This document shows positions 8,832 through 18,363 of a DNA stretch of 64,000 nt, in pieces (the stretch's first letter is position 1; each line of letters starts with the position of its first letter). Where the stretch lies: positions 1-64,000 of the forward strand of contig NZ_MUHD01000016.1 of the NCBI RefSeq assembly GCF_002217395.1, written 5' to 3'. The notes below the pieces were generated by a model. It was not told the origin of the DNA, did no database searches, and saw only the letters and a program-made list of their open reading frames with translations. The stretch is from Flavobacterium plurextorum. Its GTDB lineage: Bacteria > Bacteroidota > Bacteroidia > Flavobacteriales > Flavobacteriaceae. The translations under genes and the position numbers were made by a program.

Positions 8832-11800
8832 ATGAGAAATAAGTACTTAAACTGTATCATAGTTTTTTTTATATTTTTAGTATCTCATGAGATATCGTAC
8901 GCACAAGCTCCGGGTGGGATAAATGCGAATCTAAGACTATGGCTTAAGGCCGATGCCGGAGTAATCACAAACGGCAGCACTGTAACCACTTGGCAGGATC
9001 AAAGTGGCGGCGGTTTTGATGCGGTGCAAAATACCGCTTCGTTGCAGCCTGGTTTCACCGCTAGTTCAGAACTTTTTAATGGTAATCCATCAGTCGATTT
9101 CGATTTAGTTGATGATGCTATGACTACGACAGCCTCTATAACTAGTAGGCCTTATAGTTTTTTTGTGGTTTATAACAGTACGAGTTCTACCGTAACCGTT
9201 CGAAGAGCTGTGCAAGGTAGTACTAACTGGCTGTTAGGACCATATAATAATCTGGCACGTTTTTTTGGCGGAGCTTTTGTAGATGGTGGTAATATCCCTA
9301 TAGGAACAAAACCAACTATTAATACTGCAATTAGCCTTTCGGCAGGCACCCGAAATGCCTTTTTTTATTTTGACGGAAAACAGGCTTCAGCCGCTGCAGG
9401 AGTAACTGCTACTGCTGCACCGGGAACGATTAGTTTAGGCGCAGAAGGCGCCTATACCGCACAACCAATGGGTGGGAGTATAGCCGAAGTAATTGCTTAT
9501 AATAGGAATGTTAGTGCGATTGAGAGAAATCAAATAGAAAGCTATTTGGCTCTAAAATATGGTACAACATTAGATCAGACTGTAGCAGTAGATTACATTA
9601 ATAGTGTTAATACTGTATTATATCCCAGCACTACATCACATAGCGGCTATGCTAATAATGTAGTAGGAATTACAAAAGACGATGGATCAGGACTTAATAT
9701 ATCCGCTTCAAAAAGTGGTAATGATGATGCTATTCTAATGTTAGAAAATCCTGTTCCGCTTAATAATGGGGACTATTTTGTTACTGGAGATAACGGAGCA
9801 AATCTTAATTTACGTTCTACAGATGCTCCTTCAGGATACGGAGAACGTCTGCAAAGAGTATGGCGAGTGAGCAAATCTGGAAATCTAACAAATGTAACTA
9901 TCAGGATTTTCGTGGGTAATATGCCAGAATTAGTTCGAAATCCCAATTTAGCTGCAGTTGCTTTATTAAAAAATAATGTTAATAGTTTTGCATCTGCTAC
10001 ACCTATTACCGGAGCAAGTTTTGTGGGAGCCTCAAATGACTTTTTAGAATTTAACGGAGTAGATTTATCAGATGGAGATTATTTTACATTGACTTTAGGT
10101 CAGATAACTGCACCAGGAACATTCGATTTTGAATACTGGTATGGTGTACCTAGATGGGATGCCAATTACAGATCGCCTCAATTATTACATTTTACCGGAA
10201 TTTCGAGTACAGAGTATGCCACTTATACAATTGATATGCCTGCCAATCCAGCTTTTGCTCCAATTGTAGGAGCTGTACCTCCGGGAGCAGCAAGAACTGT
10301 TGATTTAACTCCTTTTATAAATGATTTTACAGTAGAGCCTGCAAATACTATTTTGGATAGAGGATTGCGAATAAGGGTTAATGGAAAAATGGGTGCTTAC
10401 TATGCGAATGAGCAATATAATAATTATGGAACTATGCCCTTACGCGGACCTAATGCTCTAGGAACTTCTTTTATTGTGCCTGGACAGAGTTCATTCAATA
10501 ATTCGACTCCTATTCCTAACTCGAGAGCGATGTTTGTAGTTACAGCGACTCAGGATGATACACAAGTAACGATTACCCCATCGCAAGCCATAGTGGGGCA
10601 TGGAGCAAATGTACCATTTGTAATTACATTAAATAAAGGACAGAGTTATTCTGCTGAAGCTACATTAAGGACAGGAAGGCATTTAGCGGGGAGTTTAGTA
10701 AGTAGTAATTTGCCGGTGGTAGTAACTTATAATGATGATTTAGTGGTCTTTTCCGGAACGGCTGCCGATAATGCAGGAGATCAATTAGTGCCAATAAGTA
10801 AATTTGGTCTTGAATATGTTCATATACGAGCCAATCTTTCGCAAGGTGGAGAGTTAGCCTATATTTTTGCTTCTGAAGATGGTACAAGTGTAACCATTTT
10901 TGATGGTACGACAACAACAAATGTAGTTTTAAATAAAGGTGATTTCGAAAAGCATTTATTACCAACGGGAGTTAATGCAGCTAGTTTCAAAGCAGATAAA
11001 CCCATTATGGTTTATAAAATAGGGGGATTTAATCAGGAAATAGGAGGGGGATTGTTAACTCCAATTGCTGATTGTAAAGGAACTCACTTATTGGCATTTC
11101 AATATCCAACTGTGGCAGTTAATGCCTTTTTTAGTTTTGTAGCACCAGATGCAGTTGTGGGTAATTTTTTGCTTAATGGCGATGGTTCTATTATAACTGC
11201 TGCTGATTTTTTACCGATACCAGGAATACCAGGCTGGAAATATGCAAGAAAAAATGTTACAGGTACTTTCGTTAAGGGGCAGGTAATTAAGATTGAAAAC
11301 ACAGCGGGGAATTTTTATTTTTATCAAAACATGCTTTCGACCGGAGGAGGAGATTATAGTAATTTTTCTGATTTTGGTAACATCGTATTGTTTCCAAAAG
11401 CAGAACATACTTGTGCTTCTAATGCTATAACTTTGACCAGTGGCGCAATAGGATACAATGCTTCTGTAACCAGTTATAGCTGGACAGGCCCTAACGGATT
11501 TACGAGTAATTTGGCCAATCCGGTTATAAATAACCCAACACTTGCAAATGCAGGAAGTTATAAGTTAACTGTTACCGATGATAACGGCTGTAGTTATGTT
11601 GAAACTCTTGTGGTAGACATGCCAATAGACGCTATCAATATTACACCTACGCCATCTCAGTCTTGTATAGGTTCGACAGTTCAGTTTACGTCTACTGCTA
11701 TTCCTGCGGGTACAGTTCCTGCAAGTATTAGTTGGACAGGTCCTAATGGTTTTACAAGTACTCAGGCAAATTTTGAGATAACAAGTCTTACCGCTGATAA

Positions 11801-14800
11801 TGACGGAGTTTATACCTGTACTTATACAGATAAATTTGGATGTAAGATAACCAGCAGCACTACTGTAACGGTGAGTCCATCAGTTGTTTCAAGTTTTACT
11901 ATTGCAGGCAATAATAAATTAAGCTGTGCAAATTCTTCAGTTACGCTAAGTGCTGCAGGATTTACGCAAGGACTTAATTATGAAACATTCTTAGCATACA
12001 ACGCATTGTCTCTTTTTAGCAGTTCAAATTTTACTGTGGTAACAAACGGTTTTTATAATCAACAACCAACCAATAGTGGTCTTGCATCACAAATGAATCT
12101 TGCTGGTCTTACCGGCATCACTGGAACTTCGGTAAATTACGGAGCTAAATATTCTGGTTTTATAAACATAACCACAGCAGGAAGCTATACTTTTTATACG
12201 AATAGTATCGACGGTAGTAATTTATATATTGATGGTTCTTTAGTTGTAAGTAATGACGGCAGCCATGCTGCAACCGAAATTGCTTCAACACCAATCGTTT
12301 TATCCGAAGGGTATCATGCTATAGAAGTTAATTATTTTAAGAGCGATACAGGAACAGCCAATTTAGGAGTTTCTTATGCTGGTCCTTCGATAGCCAAACA
12401 AATTGTTCCCGCTGCTGTTTTATTTCATGGAGCAGGAATAGCACCGGGACTTACTTATACATGGAGTACCGGAGAAACAAATGTAGACAGCATTACAGTA
12501 AGTACACCAGGTACATACAGTGTAACAGGTTCAAATGGCGGATGTACTTCTATAGCAAGTTTTAGAGTAAGAAGTATAGATGGTTACGATTACGGAGATA
12601 TAGCAGCTCCGTGGCCATCAGCCCAGGCAAGAGTGTTAAGTTGTCCTGTTGATGGAGTACCATCTGGATCAAACGGAGCTGTATGGGCAGGAGCAAAAAT
12701 CAGTATTGAGCCTGCACCTTTAAGAAATGCCACAGCATCTGCTGATACTTTTGATGATGGATTAATTACACCAACAAGTTCAGGCGGCGTTTATGGTATT
12801 AGTTTAAGTAGTAATACACCTGGCACAACGGTAAATTATGGTTTATGGTTTGACTGGAACAATAACGGAAATTTTGCTGATGATTTTGATGCTGCAGGTC
12901 ATCCAGCTTTTTACAGTGGCAGTGGAGTAGCGGGTTCAACAGCAAACGTAATAGTTTTGCCACCCGCAACCGCAACTTCATTATATAAAACGAGACTTGT
13001 AGTAGCTAGTATTCCTGTAGTTTTTACAGGTTATGATGATATTTTTGAAAATGGAGAAGTCGAAGATTATATTTTTGTTCCGTCATTAAGCGGAAATGTT
13101 TTTGATGATCGCAACGGTCTAAACGGAATTCCGCCTAATACTGTTGATGGTATTGGTACAAATTTAAGCGGAAGTTTAACCGCAATATTAGTAAATAGTG
13201 CAGGAAATGTTGAGGCAAATACAACCGTTGCAGCGAATGGAATTTACAGTTTTAATGCCATAACTCCAGGTACTTATAGTATTGTATTAAGTACTACGGC
13301 CGGAACTATAGGTGCTGTACCTCCTGCAGCAAGTTTACCTGCAGATTGGGTGAATACTGGAGAAAATTTAGGAGCTGGCGCTGGTAATGACGGTACTGTC
13401 AATGGTGTATTAAATAATATCGTAGTAAGTACTGTTAATGTTAGTAATGCTAATTTTGGAGTAAATAAAATTCCTATTGCTAATGATGCTGCTTCGTGCG
13501 AAGTTGATCCGGGTGGATCTCAAAAAATAGATGTACCAATTCTAACCGGCAGCGATTCTGGAAATATTATTTTAAATGGCAGCGAAAGCACAAACGATAT
13601 TACGATAGTTACTTTACCAGTTAATGGAGTATTATATTATAATAATGTTGTAGTAACTGCCGGGCAGGTAATTTCGGACTATAATCCAAACTTATTAAAA
13701 TTAGATCCTGATGCCGGAGCAGATATAATCTCTTTTACATTTAATGAAATTGATGTAGCAGGAACGATAAGTTTACCAGCGACTGTAACCGTTAAAACGG
13801 CTTATGCAGGAATTGATCAGGTAGCAGTTCAGTTTGGGACTGCGACAATGGCTGCCACAGGTACAGGAACATGGACTGCACAAGCAGGAAATCCAGGTAC
13901 AGCAACAATTGTAGACCCTAATAATGCTAATACAGATATTACTGGTTTTACTGTTTTGGGAACTTATAATTTTATCTGGACAAACAGTAACGGATGTACA
14001 GATACCGCTAAAGTCAATTCGCCAACAGCAGCAGTAATAACAGCGAATGATGATACCGGAAATCCCGTAAATGGAGCAGATGGAGGAATTTCTTTTACAA
14101 ATGTATTATCGAATGATACTTTGAATGGAACTTCATTTGCACCTGCAGATGTAAATATTAGCTTTTTGAGTGCTACTATTCCGGGGATTACATTGGTAGG
14201 ATTTAATGTAGTGGTTGATGCAGGAACACCAGCTGGAAATTATACCTTAGAGTATCAAATTTGTGAAGCAGTAAATCCAAATAATTGCGATGATGCCGTT
14301 GTTACTGTAAATGTAACAGCACCATTAATAGAGGCAAATACAGATGATTATTCGCTTTTACCAATAAACGGTACAAACGGTGGTGTGACAACTTCTGTTT
14401 TAGCAAATGATAGATTAAATGGTGCAGCAGTAAATATGGCTGACGTAACTCTGACTCCGGGAAATTATTTCGCAGGTCTTACTTTAAACGCAGACGGAAC
14501 AATTACAGTCGCCCCTAATACAGCCGCGCAAACTTATATAATAACGTATAGTATTTGTGAGAATCTAAACCCATTTAATTGTAATACAACTACCGCTGCT
14601 GTAGTGGTGAGTCCCGCACTAATTGATCCAGCACCGGATAATTATAGCGTAATGCCAATAAACGGAATAAATGGAGGTATAACAACTTCTGTTCTTTTGA
14701 ATGATAAACTTAACGGAACTATTCTAAACCCGTCAGATATTATTTTATCTGAAGTAAATGTTCCCGCAGGATTAACTTTAAATGCAGACGGAACAATTAC

Positions 14801-17800
14801 TGTAGACGCAGGAACGTTATCTGGTAACTATATTGTTAACTATAGAATCTGTGAGAATCTAAACCCATCGAACTGTAATACTACAACTGCTGAAGTACTT
14901 GTAGTAACACCTGCAATAGCTCTTGTTAAAACAGCAGTAGTTGACGGTACAGGTGCAGTAGGAGATGTTATTACTTATACTTTTAGTGTAACAAATACAG
15001 GTGATTCAGATCTTACAGCTATTACAGTCAACGATGTTTTAACAGGAAGCGTTAATTTGGCAACCATACCAGCTGCTTTGGCACCTGGAGATACAGGAAC
15101 AGCTACATCAGCCTATACGATTCAGCAATCTGATATCGATACCGGAAATGTAACCAATACAGCCACAACTATTGGTACATTAACAGATTTAAGTACCATT
15201 ACAGATATTTCGGGTACAGCTCAGGATAATGATGATGCAACGATTACAGCTCTTACTCAGACTTCAGGTATTGCTCTTGTTAAAACAGCAGCAGTTGGAG
15301 GAACAGGAAAAGTTGGCGATCTTATCACGTATACTTTTGCAGTAACCAATACAGGAAATGTCAGCCTTAGCAATGTTGTGGTCAACGATGCTTTAACAGG
15401 AAGCGTTAATTTGGCAGCCACACCAGCTGCGTTGGCACCCGGAGACACAGGAACAGCTACAGCAGCTTATACGATTCAGCAATCTGATATCGATACTGGA
15501 AGTGTGACCAATACAGCTACAACTACAGGTACATTAACAGATTTAAGTACCATAACAGATATTTCGGGTACAGCTCAAGATAATGATGATGTAACGATTA
15601 CAGCTCTTACTCAGACTTCAGGTATTGCTCTTGTTAAAACAGCGGCAGTTGGAGGAACAGGAAAAGTTGGCGATCTTATTACGTATACTTTTGCAGTAAC
15701 CAATACCGGAAATGTCAGCCTTAGCAATGTTGTAGTCAACGATGTTTTAACAGGAAGTGTTAATTTGGCAGCCACACCAGCTGCATTGGCACCCGGAGAT
15801 ACAGGAACAGCTACGGCAACCTATACGATTCAGCAATCTGATATCGATACAGGAAGTGTGACCAATACAGCCACAACTACAGGTACATTAACAGATTTAA
15901 GTACCATAACAGATATTTCGGGTACAGCTCAAGATAATGATGATGCAACGATTACAGCTCTTAATCAGGCTTCAGGTATTGCTCTTGTTAAAACAGCGGC
16001 AGTTGGAGGAACAGGAAAAGTTGGCGATCTTATCACGTATACTTTTGCAGTAACCAATACCGGAAATGTCAGCCTTAGCAATGTTGTGGTCAATGATGCT
16101 TTAACAGGAAGTGTTAATTTGGCAGCCACACCAGCTGCATTGGCACCCGGAGATACAGGAACAGCTACGGCAACCTATACGATTCAGCAAGCTGATATCG
16201 ATACCGGAAATGTGACCAATACAGCCACAACTATCGGTACATTGCTTGATTTAAGTACCATTACAGATATTTCGGGTACAGCTCAGGATAATGATGATGC
16301 AACGATTACAACTCTTAATCAGGCTTCAGGTATTGCCCTTGTTAAAACAGCGGCAGTTGGAGGAACAGGAAAAGTTGGCGATCTTATCACGTATACTTTT
16401 GCAGTAACCAATACAGGAAATGTCAGCCTTAGCAATGTTGTAGTCAACGATGCTTTAACAGGAAGCGTTAATTTGGCAACCACACCAGCTGCTTTGGCAC
16501 CTGGAGATACAGGGACAGCTACAGCAGCCTATACGATTCAGCAATCTGATATCGATACGGGAAATGTAACCAATACAGCCACGACTATTGGTACATTAAC
16601 AGATTTAAGTACCATAACAGATATTTCGGGTACAGCTCAAGATAATGATGATGCAACGATTACAGCTCTTACTCAGACTTCAAGTATTACCCTAATAAAG
16701 TCTGCTGTTTTTAATGATACAAATGGAGACGGTTTTGTGCAGGCAGGAGAAAGTATTAGGTATAGTTTTTCTGTAACTAATACGGGTAATGTATCACTTA
16801 GTACAATTGTAATCATCGATCCGCTCGTTGCAGTAACAGGCGGACCAATTACTCTTAAACCTGGAGAAAACGACTCTAGCACTTTTAAGGCAGAATACAT
16901 TATAACACAATTGGATGCAGACAATGGAACAGTAAGTAATCAAGCAAGTGTATCGGCCTTAACGCCTAAAGATATACCTGTAACAACGTTATCTGATAGT
17001 GATGATACAAATCTTGTAGGACCAAATGATCCAACAGTAACGGTATTCAATCAATTATCAAATTTAGTGTTGTGGAAAGAAGGTGTATATCAAGATACTA
17101 ATAACGATGGCAAAATTAATGTAGGAGACAGCGTATTATATACTTTTAAAGTAGAAAATACAGGTACAGTTACTTTAAGAGATATTATGCTTACTGATGC
17201 AACAGCACCGGTTACGGGAGGACCTTTGTCAAGTTTGGCACCAGGAGCTTTCGATGCCACAACATTTACAGCTTTGCATATAATAACCGCACAAGACCTA
17301 ATTAAGGGTGCTGTGTATAATACTGCTGAGGTTCATGGGCAAACAGATAAAGGCATTCTTGTGATTGCAGATTCAAAAGATCCAACACCAGTAAGTGCTG
17401 ATGATCCAAATTATAGTCCAGTTTGTCCTGATTGCACCGTAGTTTCTTTTAGACTAAAATCAGAAATTGCTATTATTAAACATGCAGTATTTGATGATAA
17501 TAATGGTGATGGTATGGTACAGGCAGGAGAAACAATTACTTATTCGTTTATCATTATCAACAAAGGAGAATCAATTTTAACAAACATTACCGTCAAAGAT
17601 CCGCTTCCGGGAATTGTGATGACTGGAGGACCAATAAGCTTAGCAGCAGGAGAAAGAGATGTTACCACATTTAAAGGGATCTATAGCATTAAACAGTCAG
17701 ATGTTAATGCGGGAACAGTGGCAAATCAAGCTACAGTTTTAGGTACAAATTATACAAATGTTACCATTTCGGATTTATCTGACGATACTGACGAAAGTGG

Positions 17801-18134
17801 TGATAACCCAACTGTACTGAAATTAAGTGGTTGTGTTATTAAAGTTTTTAATGCGATTTCAGTTAATGGTGACAATAAAAATGACACCTTCCAAATAGCA
17901 GGTATCGAATGTTATCCTGATAACGAAGTAACAATTTTTAATCGTTGGGGAGCAAAAGTTTACAATGTCAAAGGATATGATAACACAGATAAGGTCTTTA
18001 AAGGCTATTCTGAAGGAAGATCGACAATAGGAGGAGATAATAATCTACCTGAAGGTACTTATTTTTATATACTTCGTTATGTGAAAATCGATGGTTCAGT
18101 TGATGAAAAAAGCGGTTATCTTTACATTAACTAA
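8832..18134 (+). CDS. Giant multidomain secreted adhesin with type B type IX secretion C-terminal domain
   Basis: 3100 residues with a signal peptide ending near 'ISYAQ'. The apparent order is: LamG-like region (about 28-245); a further beta-rich region (250-420); IgGFc-binding-like region ('VVTYNDDLVVFSGTAADNAGDQLVP', about 430-855); two Ig/PKD-like domains (860-1030); PA14-like domain (1050-1196); GEVED-like domain ('DWNNNGNFADDFD', 1250-1415); SdrD B-like domain (1416-1550); three '(A/D)..DDY..PINGxNGG' repeats (about 1738-2027); five 118-residue DUF11-type repeats (2029-2618); three diverged copies (2619-2996); and a gliding-motility C-terminal domain (3000-3100). By architecture this is an SprB-like cell-surface adhesin exported by type IX secretion, and the PorP/SprF gene at 3139 is a likely partner. 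Boundaries are estimates from reading, and the ligand is unknown. Confidence 0.9.
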   Translation: MRNKYLNCIIVFFIFLVSHEISYAQAPGGINANLRLWLKADAGVITNGSTVTTWQDQSGGGFDAVQNTASLQPGFTASSELFNGNPSVDFDLVDDAMTTTASITSRPYSFFVVYNSTSSTVTVRRAVQGSTNWLLGPYNNLARFFGGAFVDGGNIPIGTKPTINTAISLSAGTRNAFFYFDGKQASAAAGVTATAAPGTISLGAEGAYTAQPMGGSIAEVIAYNRNVSAIERNQIESYLALKYGTTLDQTVAVDYINSVNTVLYPSTTSHSGYANNVVGITKDDGSGLNISASKSGNDDAILMLENPVPLNNGDYFVTGDNGANLNLRSTDAPSGYGERLQRVWRVSKSGNLTNVTIRIFVGNMPELVRNPNLAAVALLKNNVNSFASATPITGASFVGASNDFLEFNGVDLSDGDYFTLTLGQITAPGTFDFEYWYGVPRWDANYRSPQLLHFTGISSTEYATYTIDMPANPAFAPIVGAVPPGAARTVDLTPFINDFTVEPANTILDRGLRIRVNGKMGAYYANEQYNNYGTMPLRGPNALGTSFIVPGQSSFNNSTPIPNSRAMFVVTATQDDTQVTITPSQAIVGHGANVPFVITLNKGQSYSAEATLRTGRHLAGSLVSSNLPVVVTYNDDLVVFSGTAADNAGDQLVPISKFGLEYVHIRANLSQGGELAYIFASEDGTSVTIFDGTTTTNVVLNKGDFEKHLLPTGVNAASFKADKPIMVYKIGGFNQEIGGGLLTPIADCKGTHLLAFQYPTVAVNAFFSFVAPDAVVGNFLLNGDGSIITAADFLPIPGIPGWKYARKNVTGTFVKGQVIKIENTAGNFYFYQNMLSTGGGDYSNFSDFGNIVLFPKAEHTCASNAITLTSGAIGYNASVTSYSWTGPNGFTSNLANPVINNPTLANAGSYKLTVTDDNGCSYVETLVVDMPIDAINITPTPSQSCIGSTVQFTSTAIPAGTVPASISWTGPNGFTSTQANFEITSLTADNDGVYTCTYTDKFGCKITSSTTVTVSPSVVSSFTIAGNNKLSCANSSVTLSAAGFTQGLNYETFLAYNALSLFSSSNFTVVTNGFYNQQPTNSGLASQMNLAGLTGITGTSVNYGAKYSGFINITTAGSYTFYTNSIDGSNLYIDGSLVVSNDGSHAATEIASTPIVLSEGYHAIEVNYFKSDTGTANLGVSYAGPSIAKQIVPAAVLFHGAGIAPGLTYTWSTGETNVDSITVSTPGTYSVTGSNGGCTSIASFRVRSIDGYDYGDIAAPWPSAQARVLSCPVDGVPSGSNGAVWAGAKISIEPAPLRNATASADTFDDGLITPTSSGGVYGISLSSNTPGTTVNYGLWFDWNNNGNFADDFDAAGHPAFYSGSGVAGSTANVIVLPPATATSLYKTRLVVASIPVVFTGYDDIFENGEVEDYIFVPSLSGNVFDDRNGLNGIPPNTVDGIGTNLSGSLTAILVNSAGNVEANTTVAANGIYSFNAITPGTYSIVLSTTAGTIGAVPPAASLPADWVNTGENLGAGAGNDGTVNGVLNNIVVSTVNVSNANFGVNKIPIANDAASCEVDPGGSQKIDVPILTGSDSGNIILNGSESTNDITIVTLPVNGVLYYNNVVVTAGQVISDYNPNLLKLDPDAGADIISFTFNEIDVAGTISLPATVTVKTAYAGIDQVAVQFGTATMAATGTGTWTAQAGNPGTATIVDPNNANTDITGFTVLGTYNFIWTNSNGCTDTAKVNSPTAAVITANDDTGNPVNGADGGISFTNVLSNDTLNGTSFAPADVNISFLSATIPGITLVGFNVVVDAGTPAGNYTLEYQICEAVNPNNCDDAVVTVNVTAPLIEANTDDYSLLPINGTNGGVTTSVLANDRLNGAAVNMADVTLTPGNYFAGLTLNADGTITVAPNTAAQTYIITYSICENLNPFNCNTTTAAVVVSPALIDPAPDNYSVMPINGINGGITTSVLLNDKLNGTILNPSDIILSEVNVPAGLTLNADGTITVDAGTLSGNYIVNYRICENLNPSNCNTTTAEVLVVTPAIALVKTAVVDGTGAVGDVITYTFSVTNTGDSDLTAITVNDVLTGSVNLATIPAALAPGDTGTATSAYTIQQSDIDTGNVTNTATTIGTLTDLSTITDISGTAQDNDDATITALTQTSGIALVKTAAVGGTGKVGDLITYTFAVTNTGNVSLSNVVVNDALTGSVNLAATPAALAPGDTGTATAAYTIQQSDIDTGSVTNTATTTGTLTDLSTITDISGTAQDNDDVTITALTQTSGIALVKTAAVGGTGKVGDLITYTFAVTNTGNVSLSNVVVNDVLTGSVNLAATPAALAPGDTGTATATYTIQQSDIDTGSVTNTATTTGTLTDLSTITDISGTAQDNDDATITALNQASGIALVKTAAVGGTGKVGDLITYTFAVTNTGNVSLSNVVVNDALTGSVNLAATPAALAPGDTGTATATYTIQQADIDTGNVTNTATTIGTLLDLSTITDISGTAQDNDDATITTLNQASGIALVKTAAVGGTGKVGDLITYTFAVTNTGNVSLSNVVVNDALTGSVNLATTPAALAPGDTGTATAAYTIQQSDIDTGNVTNTATTIGTLTDLSTITDISGTAQDNDDATITALTQTSSITLIKSAVFNDTNGDGFVQAGESIRYSFSVTNTGNVSLSTIVIIDPLVAVTGGPITLKPGENDSSTFKAEYIITQLDADNGTVSNQASVSALTPKDIPVTTLSDSDDTNLVGPNDPTVTVFNQLSNLVLWKEGVYQDTNNDGKINVGDSVLYTFKVENTGTVTLRDIMLTDATAPVTGGPLSSLAPGAFDATTFTALHIITAQDLIKGAVYNTAEVHGQTDKGILVIADSKDPTPVSADDPNYSPVCPDCTVVSFRLKSEIAIIKHAVFDDNNGDGMVQAGETITYSFIIINKGESILTNITVKDPLPGIVMTGGPISLAAGERDVTTFKGIYSIKQSDVNAGTVANQATVLGTNYTNVTISDLSDDTDESGDNPTVLKLSGCVIKVFNAISVNGDNKNDTFQIAGIECYPDNEVTIFNRWGAKVYNVKGYDNTDKVFKGYSEGRSTIGGDNNLPEGTYFYILRYVKIDGSVDEKSGYLYIN
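14916..16685 (+). repeat. Five tandem 354-bp repeats coding 118-residue DUF11-type domains
   Basis: Unit starts at 14916, 15270, 15624, 15978 and 16332, each exactly 354 bases apart, begin 'IALVKTA'. They share long identical DNA stretches and the motif 'GSVNLA.TPAALAPGDTGTA'. The four later units are closer to each other than to the first. This is a frame-preserving substrate for copy-number change. Confidence 0.95.
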
Positions 18135-18237
18135 TTCTGGTAATCGTGAATAACTTTAAAAACAATTAATTAAAATTTAAAATATAGGTATTAAATTATA
18201 TTTTTTTGAATAAACCAGCTATTTAGAACAGCAAATT

Positions 18238-18272
18238 AAAAACTGTCCAGATTATTTTTGGACAGTTTTTTT
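18238..18272 (+). terminator. Intrinsic terminator after the giant adhesin
   Basis: AAAAACTGTCCA pairs with TGGACAGTTTTT and is followed by more T, about 105 bases past the adhesin stop. Confidence 0.85.
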
Positions 18273-18363
18273 ATAAGTAAAATTCTTTTCTACACAATAT
18301 GTAATCAAGAATTGATTTAAATGCCTTAATTCAATACTAATTTGACCTTTTTTAATAAAAAGA

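Noticed and set aside
14916..16685. Regular 354-bp repeats as a possible non-coding array
   Set aside because: They are in frame inside the adhesin gene and encode complete DUF11-type domains.
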